Source of the DNA: Sphingomonadaceae bacterium
GTDB lineage: Bacteria; Pseudomonadota; Alphaproteobacteria; Sphingomonadales; Sphingomonadaceae
Assembly (NCBI GenBank): GCA_020850455.1
Contig: JADZEQ010000003.1
Coordinates: 1-51,306, forward strand
DNA length: 51,306 nucleotides
Reading direction: 5' to 3'
Part shown: piece after piece, positions 24,617 to 33,396 of the stretch
Position numbering within the stretch: position 1 is the stretch's first letter
How the letters are laid out: each line of letters opens with the position of its first letter
Made by a program: the position numbers and the translations under genes
Notes under the pieces: generated by a model
Database searches by the model: none
The model's input: only the letters and a program-made list of their open reading frames with translations
What the model was told of the DNA's origin: nothing

Positions 24617-25963
24617 CTATAGCCGCCGCATCCTTGGCCGCACCCCGTCGCCATGGCGTAGCGCGTGCAGCGCCCAGATCAGCGCATCGGCGCGGTCGGG
24701 GCTGCGCCCCGGCCCGGCATAACCCCCCGCGCTCAATAGCCCGCACAATTGATCCTCCAGCATCGGAAAATCAGCCGCGTGGCGCACCGCGCCTTGTTCA
24801 TACAGCAATGCCACCGGCTCGGCGCGTATGCTCTTGCCGCGCCGCGCATGGACAAGCCGGACGGGCATCGCCGGATCGGCTATTTTCAAGACCGATTGCA
24901 CCATGTCGCCGCCCATATTTGCCTCTGCCACCACCAGGTCGGCCCGCCAGTCGCGCGCCGCATCGGCAACCGCGCGCGCCCATTTTTCCGGGCTGGCACC
25001 GGTGACGCTGGCATCGGCGAGCACCGCAAAGCGCGCAGCATCCCCCGCCATTCGCGCCGCGATGATGATGCCGCACGCATCGCCATGGGCGCTGGCGGGC
25101 GGATCAACGCCGATGACGATGCGCGCGCACTGGGCCACATCCACATCGTCGCGCGCGGCGGCGATCATCGCACGGCTGAACAGGCTGCCCGCCACATCCT
25201 CCACCATCTCCCCCCATAATTCCTGTCGGGCGAGCGCGCTTTCACCGTAACTTGCCGTCATCGCGGCCAGAAAGGCGGGGGACAGGTTCGCCGCATTGGC
25301 GCGCGTCGCCCCGCCGGTCACCACCACCGTGGGGTGCGCCAATAATTTCCTGACCAGCGGCACCGCGCGCGGGGTGGTTGTGGCGAGCGCACGGGGCAAA
25401 ACGCCCAGGCGCAGGCCAAGCATCAGATTATCCCATGCCGCCTCTGCCCGCCCGCCCGCATTGTCCCAGCGCGCGACCTCATCCGCCCAGGCGAAATGTT
25501 GCTGTGGCCCGCGCAAGGATTCCGGTTCGGCGGCCGAATAACAGGTGGCGAGGCTGCCATTGCGCCACAATATCCGTTTGAGGGAGGGGCTATATTGCGG
25601 CGGGTCGGCGCGGGTCAGGCGCACAAGCCCACTCTCCCCCTCCACCATGACCTGCCGCACATCATCGATGGTCGCGCCGATCAGCGCAATGCGGCATCCG
25701 GCATGCGCGCGCGCCAGCGCATCGACCCATTCGGCCCCGCTGCGCGTTTTGCCAAAACCGCGCCCGGCCAGCATCAGCCAGATGCGCCAGTCACCATCGG
25801 GCGGCAATTGCGCCCGCCGCGCGATGAGCGGCCATTGCGTCCCCAACAGCGCGCGCCAATCAGGCCCAATCGCGCCCGCCGCAAAATCGGCGAGCAACGC
25901 ATCCCCGACGATATGGTCGATCAAGGGGGTTTCTTTGTCGGGTAAAGCGGCATTATCGGCCAT
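24617..25963 (-). CDS. Terminase large subunit (GTA g2-like)
   Basis: A 448-residue packaging motor. The ATPase has a Walker A-like AGRGFGKTRSG (66-76), Walker B FAWADE (157-162) and the C motif region near ATTTPRAVP. The nuclease half has conserved acids in IVIGVDPPASAHGD (~285), VVAEANMGGDMV (~350) and PDRADALIWAL (~430). It starts 11 bases inside the small subunit gene. All key residues appear intact. Confidence 0.93.
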   Translation of the reverse strand: MADNAALPDKETPLIDHIVGDALLADFAAGAIGPDWRALLGTQWPLIARRAQLPPDGDWRIWLMLAGRGFGKTRSGAEWVDALARAHAGCRIALIGATIDDVRQVMVEGESGLVRLTRADPPQYSPSLKRILWRNGSLATCYSAAEPESLRGPQQHFAWADEVARWDNAGGRAEAAWDNLMLGLRLGVLPRALATTTPRAVPLVRKLLAHPTVVVTGGATRANAANLSPAFLAAMTASYGESALARQELWGEMVEDVAGSLFSRAMIAAARDDVDVAQCARIVIGVDPPASAHGDACGIIIAARMAGDAARFAVLADASVTGASPEKWARAVADAARDWRADLVVAEANMGGDMVQSVLKIADPAMPVRLVHARRGKSIRAEPVALLYEQGAVRHAADFPMLEDQLCGLLSAGGYAGPGRSPDRADALIWALHALRHGDGVRPRMRRL

Positions 25964-26591
25964 CCGCGCCCCCCAGCCGTTCGCGCAGCAGCGCGGCAAA
26001 GGCCGCCGCCAGCCCCGCCACAATCTGGGCATCGCTTTGGGCCGATTGGTCGGCATGTTGCGCGGCCAGCGCCTCTGCCCCGCGCCGTGCCGCCGCATGG
26101 TGTATGGCGTCGAGCCCGCGCAGCGTGGCCAGCGCATGATCGCGGATGACGGTGCGCACATGCCCATCCTTGTGGCGCTTCACCTCCTCCACCTGGCGCA
26201 CGCCAAAGCGGCCTTGCGCCAGCGCGCGCATCTCCAGATCCTCACGCCCCTCATGCTTGGCCATGTCAAAACGGCGCGCAAATTCAGGGTCGTTGCGCCG
26301 CCGCTGCTTGACGGTGGCGATGGAAATCCCCGCCGTTTCGGCCGACAGGCGGGTGTTGGAGGTTTCGGTGAGCGCCTCAAAAAAAGCATCCAATGTTTCG
26401 GGCGGCAGACGGTTGCCGCCCCGCCGCACCTGCCGCGCACCATTTTGCGCCCGGGCATTGGCAAGCTGAACCGGCGCCGCTTTTGCGCGGGATTTGGCGC
26501 CAGTTCCCGTGGCGGATTTTGTGGCAACCTCTGTCGCAGATGTGGTGGCGCTTCGGCGCATATCCGGCGCGCGCTTTTTGGGTTCGGCCAT
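25953..26591 (-). CDS. Terminase small subunit-like protein (GTA g1-like), first gene of the cluster
   Basis: The ATG at 26591 behind GGAGG gives 212 residues. The first ~65 are a basic, low-complexity Ala/Lys/Thr tail; then follows a helix-turn-helix-like DNA-binding part (LDAFFEALTETSNTRLSAETAGISIATVKQRRRNDPEFARRF) and a long helix (WDMAKHEGREDLEMRA-like region onward) for oligomerisation. It would recognise DNA for packaging; in GTAs this protein has low sequence specificity. It is the promoter-proximal gene of the operon. Confidence 0.82.
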   Translation of the reverse strand: MAEPKKRAPDMRRSATTSATEVATKSATGTGAKSRAKAAPVQLANARAQNGARQVRRGGNRLPPETLDAFFEALTETSNTRLSAETAGISIATVKQRRRNDPEFARRFDMAKHEGREDLEMRALAQGRFGVRQVEEVKRHKDGHVRTVIRDHALATLRGLDAIHHAAARRGAEALAAQHADQSAQSDAQIVAGLAAAFAALLRERLGGADGR

Positions 26592-26617
26592 GTCGCCTCC
26601 TTCGGACCAGCAAATAT

Positions 26618-26641
26618 GGGGGGATGGGGATGGGAATGGGG
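26618..26641 (+). promoter_or_regulatory. G-quadruplex-forming motif in the GTA leader/promoter
   Basis: Four G-tracts (26618-26623, 26626-26629, 26632-26634, 26638-26641) separated by two or three bases satisfy the canonical quadruplex pattern. The G-rich strand is the template strand for the GTA operon, 27 bases upstream of its first start codon; the transcript would be C-rich here. Effect on expression is inferred. Confidence 0.6.
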
Positions 26642-26676
26642 ATGAAACGGCGCATGAAAATCGAGCGCGCATATAC

Positions 26677-26703
26677 AAAACCCCGCCGGAACGTCCGACG
26701 GGG
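26677..26703 (-). terminator. Intrinsic terminator separating the AT-rich insert from the GTA operon
   Basis: A 10-bp stem with one mismatch (26681-26690 with 26694-26703, three-base loop) is followed on the minus strand by TTTT. It should stop transcripts coming from the genes at 26833-27906, implying that the GTA operon has its own promoter in the remaining 85 bases. Confidence 0.65.
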
Positions 26704-26832
26704 CAATGCCGCTGCGCGATTCGCATTTTTCAGCAATATGGCGCTTGTGCCAGAACAGCGTTACGCTGTCAAGACATTTTCACCTATTTGGTTATACGTG
26801 TGAATGGGTGGCGCAAATGCAATGCCGCCTAG

Positions 26833-27054
26833 TCAGCCAGCATCCTTCCAATTTTCAACTATTGGTGGATGCGGCTTTCCCGCATCACGCAACAATTTGG
26901 CCAGCTTGTTGAACAGGTGGGGGTTACCGCGTTTGCTCATGGCATTGCCGTTAACCGTGGAAAGCCCGTGCCCTTCTAAGCTCAGATGTATATCACCTGC
27001 CGCTTCATCAAACCAAATCCCAATCTTCGGATATAGCGTCTTCCCACTACCCAC
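26833..27054 (-). CDS. Small conserved-type protein of unknown function
   Basis: A GTG at 27054 opens 73 codons. The sequence YPKIGIWFDEAAGDIHLSLEGHGLSTVN, then SKRGNPHLFNKLAKLLRDAGKPHP, resembles a small uncharacterised protein family scattered in proteobacteria: two strands, a disordered turn and a C-terminal helix. It lies 9 bases after the stop of the HNH-like gene and is probably co-transcribed. No function is known to me. Confidence 0.6.
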   Translation of the reverse strand: MGSGKTLYPKIGIWFDEAAGDIHLSLEGHGLSTVNGNAMSKRGNPHLFNKLAKLLRDAGKPHPPIVENWKDAG

Positions 27055-27063
27055 AGCCTTACC

Positions 27064-27906
27064 CTATGCCCTGTCGCTAGTTTGGCCTCGCGCCAAATTC
27101 GCGATATCACCGGCAACACGGTAAAAATGAAAATTTACGAGACGATCAATCTGGCCATCGTCAAGTCCATGAAGTTCCTCAAATGGAACATTCTGAGCGC
27201 CCAAATCTATCGCCTTAACCCCAAATGCACGCTCATACCCGCCTGGATCGGCTCCGATGGAATCGAACGCAATCCTCGAAATCGCGTGAAATATCAATCG
27301 ACCAAAGCCGAATGTCGAAACATGGACAGCATCATCATACACTAAACCGTCTTCGCGGTAGGCACGGACACATCCGCCACGATGGCAAAAGAAAGGGTTT
27401 GGTCGGAAAATTTGACTGGACCCCAAAAAGATATGCCATCTTTCCGGACGAATTCCTTGCCTGAAACTAAGTCTTTCATCTACCGATATGGCTGACTTTT
27501 CAAAGTCATCCAAATCGATAACCATAAACATGATTAAAAGAAAATCATATAATTTAAATACATCCGATCCAGAAAAATTGAGCGCACTATTTGCCATTTC
27601 AATAATAATGCCAATTGCATCACATTCTATTTTGTTCATCCATTCATTATTACACTGCTTACATGCGCATGAAATAGTCTTATTTTTCATGCTCGGTCCC
27701 GAGTTATCTCTCGCGATCTCCTTGATTGAAACCACAGGCATAGCAAGTACATTATCTATATGTACTCGGTGTCTGGTCGAACGACTATCGGCTGACGGAA
27801 ATAATTTTGATATTTGTCGTGGAAAAACGTGCTGGCGGCTAATTGCGCCCCTGCTGCCGCAGAATTGACAGGTGCCTCGCGCAAGGGGCACAAACTTGCT
27901 ATTCAC
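27064..27906 (-). CDS. HNH-like zinc-binding protein, candidate nuclease
   Basis: A 280-residue protein. The N-terminal module has C13-x2-C16, then SRQHVFPR (H26), and C82-x2-C85-N (ACKQCNNEWM). This is the pattern of HNH-type treble-clef proteins in which a CxxC…H half meets CxxCN. The rest is mixed alpha/beta with a hydrophobic helix (FKLYDFLLIMFMVIDL). Codon use is markedly AT-rich (18 G+C in the 60 bases 27541-27600), unlike its neighbours, indicating horizontal acquisition. GTG 27906 overlaps the GST stop (GTGA); GTG 27891 is an alternative start. Confidence 0.7.
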   Translation of the reverse strand: MNSKFVPLARGTCQFCGSRGAISRQHVFPRQISKLFPSADSRSTRHRVHIDNVLAMPVVSIKEIARDNSGPSMKNKTISCACKQCNNEWMNKIECDAIGIIIEMANSALNFSGSDVFKLYDFLLIMFMVIDLDDFEKSAISVDERLSFRQGIRPERWHIFLGSSQIFRPNPFFCHRGGCVRAYREDGLVYDDAVHVSTFGFGRLIFHAISRIAFDSIGADPGGYERAFGVKAIDLGAQNVPFEELHGLDDGQIDRLVNFHFYRVAGDIANLARGQTSDRA

Positions 27907-28583
27907 CCCGCCTCCGCCCGGACGCGGGTGAGGATTTTTTCCATCCGAGCATTTTGCGCGGCAAAGCTCGGCCGCCCCTCCACCCCCGCCAGCCAGCGCG
28001 CGACATTGGGGTATTTTTGCGCGTCGAGCGCGACGCCTGCGCCGCGCACATTGGCGAACATCACCGCCACCGAAATATCGGCCAGCGAAAATGCCCCGCC
28101 GACCAGAAATTCGCGCTTTGGCCCGATCCTCTGTTCCAGCCAGTCCAATATATGCGGGATTTCGGTGCGTTCGGCATCATCCGCCGCCGCCAGATCCCCC
28201 GGTCGTTTCAGAAATAATGGTGCAACCACCCGGTTGAAAAACAGCTTGCCGCCCGCCGCCATCAAAATCGTATCGGCAAATTCGTCCAGCCAGACAACCT
28301 CCCCCCGCGCCATCGGTTCGGCCGGGATCAGCGGCAGCGCGGGGTATGCCGCCTCCAGATAATGGACGATGGCCGATGAATCGGCGAGCAGATAATCCCG
28401 CCCCTCCCCCCGCCCATTTGGCACACGAAATGCCGGCATTTTACCAAATGGGCTGGCTTCGATAAATTCATCCCCGCCCTGCCCCATGCCGCCGGGGCGC
28501 TGTTCCACCTCCAGCCCCTTTTCCGCTGCGGCGATGAGCACTTTGCGGACAAAGGGTGACAATATCGCGCCATAGACAATCAT
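27903..28583 (-). CDS. Glutathione S-transferase family protein
   Basis: A 226-residue GST: thioredoxin-like N-terminal domain (MIVYGAILSPFVRKVLIAAAEKGL, with SPF as the active-site turn), the cis-Pro region FGKMPAFRVP, the glutathione-contact motif ADSSAIVHYLE, and a helical C-terminal domain with FSLADISVAVMF. GGGGA precedes the ATG at 28583. It is a soluble enzyme of unknown substrate. Confidence 0.9.
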   Translation of the reverse strand: MIVYGAILSPFVRKVLIAAAEKGLEVEQRPGGMGQGGDEFIEASPFGKMPAFRVPNGRGEGRDYLLADSSAIVHYLEAAYPALPLIPAEPMARGEVVWLDEFADTILMAAGGKLFFNRVVAPLFLKRPGDLAAADDAERTEIPHILDWLEQRIGPKREFLVGGAFSLADISVAVMFANVRGAGVALDAQKYPNVARWLAGVEGRPSFAAQNARMEKILTRVRAEAG

Positions 28584-28664
28584 AATCATTCCCCGTAAAT
28601 TGCCCCCCTGAACATCGGCTGGGGCGGCAGGTCAGGGGTGAAACCCTAACCCATATGGGGGCTT

Positions 28665-29390
28665 ATGCAAGCGATGCACGCCAAGACCCAAGACACGCCC
28701 GAAACGCGGCCTGTGCCTGCACCCAAACGGGCGGATGAAGGCTGGATTCAGCGCCGATACCTCGATCTATTGGGCAGCATTTACATCTATAATGAACATC
28801 GTGGCTATACCGCCATCGAACGCGTGCTCGATGCGGTGCGCGCGCGGGCGCCCGACGATGCGGCGCTGATTGCCGCGATTGAACAGCACCGGGCGGATGA
28901 GGAAAAACATTATCATATGTTCCGCCGCTGGTTTGAACGGCGCGGCATCATGCCCTTTGCGGTTGACCGCACCTGTGGCCATATCGACCGATTTGTGGAG
29001 ATTATGTTCGGGCGGACGATTGACGCGCTCGACACGCAGGCGGTGATCGACAGCGATGATTTGTTCGAGAAGCTCTGCCGCGTCATCAGCCTGACCGAAA
29101 GGCGCGGGATGCAACAGGTCAAAATATTGCTCGCCCACCCCATTGTCCGCCGCGACCCCATATTGATGCGGATTTTCCGCATTATCGAACGCGACGAACC
29201 ATCGCACTGGGCACCCTATGACGGCTGGCTGAAGGCGCATGGGCGGCGCAATGACCGTTGGTGGGAAAGGATGATCGACCGCTATATCCACGGCGAATTA
29301 TTGGCGCTGAAACTGCCGATCCTGTTCTGTAACCCATGGCTCGCCCGGCGACGCGACTGGGCGCATGCGGGGGATGGTGCGCGCGGATAG
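28665..29390 (+). CDS. Ferritin-like domain protein
   Basis: A 241-residue helical-bundle protein with diiron-type ligand motifs: EEKHYH (79-84), E112, E145 in SLTERRG, and ERDEPSHW (175-182). The spacing fits a four-helix ferritin-like fold with a C-terminal amphipathic tail. Similar proteins are common in sphingomonads with unknown substrate. It is divergent from the GST gene. Ligand assignments are by eye. Confidence 0.8.
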   Translation: MQAMHAKTQDTPETRPVPAPKRADEGWIQRRYLDLLGSIYIYNEHRGYTAIERVLDAVRARAPDDAALIAAIEQHRADEEKHYHMFRRWFERRGIMPFAVDRTCGHIDRFVEIMFGRTIDALDTQAVIDSDDLFEKLCRVISLTERRGMQQVKILLAHPIVRRDPILMRIFRIIERDEPSHWAPYDGWLKAHGRRNDRWWERMIDRYIHGELLALKLPILFCNPWLARRRDWAHAGDGARG

Positions 29391-29427
29391 CTTGTCAGGC
29401 CATGCGCCGCACGCTAGGCCACGACCA

Positions 29428-30066
29428 ATGCTACGCCGCCTTTATGATTGGATGATGGACAAGGCGGCGCACCGTCATGCGACGCGCTGGCTGTTCCTGT
29501 TCGCCTTTGCAGAGGCGAGCTTTTTCCCCATCCCGCCGCACCCCTTGCTCGGCCTGATGTGCCTCGCGCGGCCGGAAAAGGCGCTAAGATACGGAATAAT
29601 AACGACATTTGCGTCGGTACTGGGCGGGCTATGCGGCTATGCATTGGGCTATTTTGCCTATGACACAATCGGCGAACCCTTGTTACGCACCCTCGGCCTG
29701 TGGGACAGTTTCCCCGCTGCCGCCTGCTATTTGCGCGAATATGGTGCCGAAATAATCCTCATCAAAGGCGCGACCCCCATCCCCTTCAAACTGCTGACGC
29801 TAACCGCCGGTTTCATCCACATGAACCTTGTCAGCTTCATCCTCGCCAGCATCGCCAGCCGCGCCTTTCAATTCATGCTGGTCGGTTTCCTGTTCTGGAA
29901 ATTCGGCGCGCCGATAAAGGCCTTTATCGAGAAATATCTCGCCCTGCTCTCCGCCGCTTTTGCAATCGCGGTGGTCGGCGGATTTATCGCTTTCGCCTAT
30001 TTTTCGGGCGGCGCGGCGAACGCCAGCGATGCGTGCAGCGCCGCGACCCACGCGACCATTGCCTAA
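29428..30066 (+). CDS. YqaA-family (VTT/DedA-like) membrane protein
   Basis: A 212-residue inner-membrane protein of the VTT fold: RWLFLFAFAEASFFPIPPHPLL with the re-entrant helix, LGGLCGYALGYFAYDTIGEP, then IILIKGATPIPFKLLTLTAGF, whose G-x-x-P-F/I-K motif is the family hallmark. Relatives act in phospholipid translocation or membrane-potential maintenance. The upstream frame is open but 29428 fits the family start. It ends tail-to-tail with the VOC gene. Confidence 0.85.
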   Translation: MLRRLYDWMMDKAAHRHATRWLFLFAFAEASFFPIPPHPLLGLMCLARPEKALRYGIITTFASVLGGLCGYALGYFAYDTIGEPLLRTLGLWDSFPAAACYLREYGAEIILIKGATPIPFKLLTLTAGFIHMNLVSFILASIASRAFQFMLVGFLFWKFGAPIKAFIEKYLALLSAAFAIAVVGGFIAFAYFSGGAANASDACSAATHATIA

Positions 30067-30479
30067 GCGCTGAAAATCATCGCATCATCGGCAAAGGCTT
30101 TGAACTCCAGAGCATTGCCGGCCGGGTCCGCCAAAAACATGGTGCGTTGTTCGCCTACTTGCCCGGCAAAGCGCAGCATCGGCGGGTGGATGAAATCCAC
30201 CCCTGCCGCCACCAAGCGTCCAGCCAGCGCATCAAATTGATCGGGCGTCAGGATTATTCCGAAATGCGGCACCGGCACATCATGCCCATCCACCGCGTTC
30301 ATCCCGGCAGCCGCGCCGCGATGGTCCGCGACATGGTGCGCCACCAATTGGTGGCCGAAAAGGTTGAAATCCACCCAGTGATCGGATGACCGCCCCTCTG
30401 CACAGCCCATGACAGCGCCATAAAAATGTCGCGCCGCCGGCAAATCATTGACAGCGATGGCGAGGTGAAAGGGACGCAT
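30063..30479 (-). CDS. VOC-family (glyoxalase-like) protein
   Basis: A 138-residue protein with one or two beta-alpha-beta-beta-beta units: MRPFHLAIAVNDLPAARHFYGAVMGC, then HFGIILTPDQFDALAGRLVAAGVDFI and MFLADPAGNALEFKAF. The metal ligands would be H5, H74-H78 region (H in VPHFG) and E in NALEFK. Likely a dioxygenase- or lyase-type enzyme; substrate unknown. The start codon overlap with the following lnt is avoided by 45 bases. Confidence 0.85.
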   Translation of the reverse strand: MRPFHLAIAVNDLPAARHFYGAVMGCAEGRSSDHWVDFNLFGHQLVAHHVADHRGAAAGMNAVDGHDVPVPHFGIILTPDQFDALAGRLVAAGVDFIHPPMLRFAGQVGEQRTMFLADPAGNALEFKAFADDAMIFSA

Positions 30480-30524
30480 GGGCAGCCTATAGCGCCACCG
30501 CACGCCCTGCGCTATGGGCGGGCC

Positions 30525-32072
30525 ATGCTCTCCCACCGCATCGCTGCGCCCAGCGCCTTATTATTGGGTGCAATCAGCGCCACAGGATTTGCGCCATTGG
30601 GGTGGTGGCCGCTAACGATATTGGCGCTGGCCGCTTTCCTCCACCTGCTGTCCCAAGCCCCCAAAACCAGCAAAGCACTCTGGCTGGGCTGGCTTTTCGG
30701 ACTGGGCTATTTCATCGTGGGGCTCGCCTGGATCGCGCAAGCCTTTACCTATCAGGCCAAAATGCCGTCATGGCTGGGCTGGATGGCGGTTCCACTTCTA
30801 TCGCTTTATCTTGCGGTCTATCCCGCACTGGCGGCAACCAGCGCGCATGCATTGGCGCGCCGCATGCGCTCCAGGCACTACCTGACGCTTACCATGTTTT
30901 TTGCGGCCACATGGATCATCAGCGAATGGCTGCGTTCGTGGGTTTTTACCGGATTCGCGTGGAATCCGCTCGCTGCCGTCGCGCCATGGGCCGCCGCACC
31001 GACGCGTTTCATCGGCACCTATGGGATGAGCGGGCTCCTCATCCTCCTCGCCGGCAGCGTCTGGCTATTTTTCGTTGGCAGTCGCAAATCCGCCATATCG
31101 ATGGTCGCAACCCTCGTGCTGCTTTGGGGTACCGCCACCATTTCCCTGACCACGGCCAAACCTGCAACCAACCGGCAAACTGCAATCAATGTGACAATCG
31201 TCCAGCCCAATATCGATCAAGGCGACAAATGGAACATGGCGCAGCGGCGCGCCAATTTTGCCAAACTCGCCGCTAATTCGCCGCGGCTCGACGCAAGGCC
31301 GCGGCTGCTATTGTGGCCAGAAGCTGCCGTGCCCGACTATGTGGAGGGTGGCTACCCCCCCTATTGGTATGATGAGCCGCCCGCATTCGTCAGGGCGCGC
31401 CTGGCCGCGCAGCTTGGTCCGGGCGACCTATTGTTGACCGGCGCTGTAAAGCTCATCCCCAATGTAGCAGGCAACGATGTTGTCGGCGCACGCAACGCAG
31501 TCTTTGCATTGAACGATCAGGGTCAACTAGTAACTCGTTATGACAAATCCCACTTAGTACCCTATGGTGAATATCTGCCCATGCGGCCGATATTATCACG
31601 CATCGGTCTTTCGCGATTGGCTCCCGGAGACATTGATTTTTGGCCGGGGCCCGGCGCACGCACCCTGAACCTTGGTCCATTTGGACGGGCAGGGTTACAA
31701 ATCTGCTATGAGATTATCTTTTCGGGGCAGGTTGTTGATCGGAACACCCGCCCAGATTTCATTTTTAACCCGTCCAATGACGCATGGTTTGGCGCATGGG
31801 GTCCGCCGCAGCATCTGGCGCAAGCACGGCTACGCGCGGTGGAGGAGGGCTTGCCTGTCCTGCGCGCCACACCAACCGGGATTAGTGCTATCATCGCGTC
31901 CGACGGCCGCATCCTGCATGCTTTGCCCATGCATCAAGCCGGGCGTATCGATGCCGCAGTCCCACCTGCCTTAGCTCCCACATTTTTCGCTCGTTTCGGC
32001 AATATCCTGCCTTTGGCCTTTGCCATTTTTCTTATGGTTGGCGCGATTGTCTTTAGCCGAAAGCAACGCTAA
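30525..32072 (+). CDS. lnt: Apolipoprotein N-acyltransferase
   Basis: A 515-residue protein with about seven transmembrane segments in the first 205 residues and a nitrilase-type domain. The catalytic triad is E266 (LLWPEAAVP), K341 (RYDKSHLVPYGE) and C394 (LQICYE). It adds the third acyl chain to lipoproteins at the periplasmic face. It begins 45 bases past the divergent VOC gene. G+C falls visibly within the gene, from about residue 300 onward. Its neighbours downstream are metK and trmB, all co-directional. Confidence 0.93.
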   Translation: MLSHRIAAPSALLLGAISATGFAPLGWWPLTILALAAFLHLLSQAPKTSKALWLGWLFGLGYFIVGLAWIAQAFTYQAKMPSWLGWMAVPLLSLYLAVYPALAATSAHALARRMRSRHYLTLTMFFAATWIISEWLRSWVFTGFAWNPLAAVAPWAAAPTRFIGTYGMSGLLILLAGSVWLFFVGSRKSAISMVATLVLLWGTATISLTTAKPATNRQTAINVTIVQPNIDQGDKWNMAQRRANFAKLAANSPRLDARPRLLLWPEAAVPDYVEGGYPPYWYDEPPAFVRARLAAQLGPGDLLLTGAVKLIPNVAGNDVVGARNAVFALNDQGQLVTRYDKSHLVPYGEYLPMRPILSRIGLSRLAPGDIDFWPGPGARTLNLGPFGRAGLQICYEIIFSGQVVDRNTRPDFIFNPSNDAWFGAWGPPQHLAQARLRAVEEGLPVLRATPTGISAIIASDGRILHALPMHQAGRIDAAVPPALAPTFFARFGNILPLAFAIFLMVGAIVFSRKQR

Positions 32073-32075
32073 AGG

Positions 32076-32110
32076 GCCGGATATAAAATTTGCTTTATAT
32101 GATGACCGGC
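32076..32110 (+). promoter_or_regulatory. Hairpin in the metK leader
   Basis: Between lnt and metK an inverted repeat pairs 32076-32087 with 32094-32110: GCCGG with CCGGC and ATATAAA with TTTATAT, six-base loop, five unpaired bases on the 3' side. It ends 45 bases before the metK ATG. A structured leader before metK suggests regulation, but the sequence did not match the SAM-II or SAM/SAH riboswitch cores as I know them. Confidence 0.45.
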
Positions 32111-32155
32111 TGCCACGCACGCCGATCTACAACGTACAAGGATTGACCGCACCCC

Positions 32156-33382
32156 ATGCGCAACAGCTTTCTCTTTACATCCGAATCGGTTTCCGAAGGC
32201 CATCCGGACAAGGTCGCTGACCAGATTTCTGACGCCATTGTTGATCTGTTTCTATCCAAAGATGCCGAAGCACGCGTCGCCTGTGAAACCATGACGACCA
32301 CACAATTGGTGGTGCTGGCTGGGGAAATTCGCTGTCGCGGCGTCTATGAAAATGGTGCATGGGCCGACGGAGCGCTTGCAGAAATTGAACGCACGGTGCG
32401 CGGTGTGGTCAAAGATATCGGCTATGAACAGTCGGGCTTTCACTGGGAAAGCTTTCGCTTTGAAAACAACCTCCACGGCCAGTCGGCCCATATCGCCCAA
32501 GGAGTCGATGAAGCCGCCGACAAGGACGAAGGGGCGGGCGACCAAGGCATTATGTTTGGATATGCGTCCAATGAAACGCCCGACCTGATGCCCGCGACGC
32601 TGGATTACAGCCATAAGATATTGGAACGCATGGCTGCAGATCGCAAGGCCGGGACCGCGCCCTTTTTGGAACCCGATGCCAAAAGTCAGGTGACATTGCG
32701 CTACGCCAATGAACGCCCGGTGGAAGCAACGGCTATCGTCGTTTCCACCCAACATGCGCCGGAATATTATTGGCACCATGGCGCGGGTGATGCCGAAAAG
32801 TACGGCGCTTTGCGCAGCTATGTCGAAGCGGTAATCGCCGATATTTTGCCTGCCGATCTCCTCACCGCAAACACCGTATATCACATCAACCCGACCGGCC
32901 GTTTCGAAATTGGCGGACCGGATGGGGATGCCGGCCTGACCGGACGCAAAATCATCGTCGATACATATGGCGGTGCCGCACCGCATGGCGGCGGTGCATT
33001 TTCGGGCAAAGACCCGACCAAGGTGGATCGATCCGCCGCATATGTGACGCGTTACCTAGCCAAAAATGTCGTGGCCGCCGGACTGGCGCGCCGCTGCACC
33101 ATTCAATTGAGCTACGCGATCGGGGTCGCCGAACCCTTGTCAGTCTATGTCGATTTGCACGGCACTGCAGCGCCCGGAGTGGATGAAGCAACACTCGAAC
33201 AATTGTTGCCACAATTGGTGCGCTTGACGCCAAAGGGCATCCGTACCCACCTTGGCCTCAACAAACCAATCTACCAAAAGACGGCAGCATATGGCCATTT
33301 CGGTCGGACGGCGGACGGCGAATTTTTCCCTTGGGAACGTACTGATTTGGTAGCCAAATTGCAGGCTGCCTTCGCACAGTAG
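32156..33382 (+). CDS. metK: S-adenosylmethionine synthetase
   Basis: A 408-residue MetK with the N-terminal [22 protein letters not shown] (H16, D18), the GEIRCRG region, the flexible-loop area, [12 protein letters not shown], and [25 protein letters not shown]. It makes SAM from methionine and ATP. An extended leader of 83 bases with a hairpin lies upstream. Lower G+C than the GTA region. All known motifs are intact. Confidence 0.97.
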   Translation: MRNSFLFTSESVSEGHPDKVADQISDAIVDLFLSKDAEARVACETMTTTQLVVLAGEIRCRGVYENGAWADGALAEIERTVRGVVKDIGYEQSGFHWESFRFENNLHGQSAHIAQGVDEAADKDEGAGDQGIMFGYASNETPDLMPATLDYSHKILERMAADRKAGTAPFLEPDAKSQVTLRYANERPVEATAIVVSTQHAPEYYWHHGAGDAEKYGALRSYVEAVIADILPADLLTANTVYHINPTGRFEIGGPDGDAGLTGRKIIVDTYGGAAPHGGGAFSGKDPTKVDRSAAYVTRYLAKNVVAAGLARRCTIQLSYAIGVAEPLSVYVDLHGTAAPGVDEATLEQLLPQLVRLTPKGIRTHLGLNKPIYQKTAAYGHFGRTADGEFFPWERTDLVAKLQAAFAQ

Positions 33383-33396
33383 CATTTGGCTGGGGC

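Noticed and set aside
24613..26645. Overlapping plus-strand frames opposite terminase genes
   Set aside because: No ribosome-binding site, no domain, and the minus strand encodes terminase subunits with full motifs.
27082..27868. Plus-strand frames within the AT-rich insert
   Set aside because: They are antisense to the HNH-like gene, which has clear zinc motifs; no domain seen.
32076..32110. Known SAM riboswitch upstream of metK
   Set aside because: Core sequences of SAM-II and SAM/SAH classes were not found; reported only as a hairpin.
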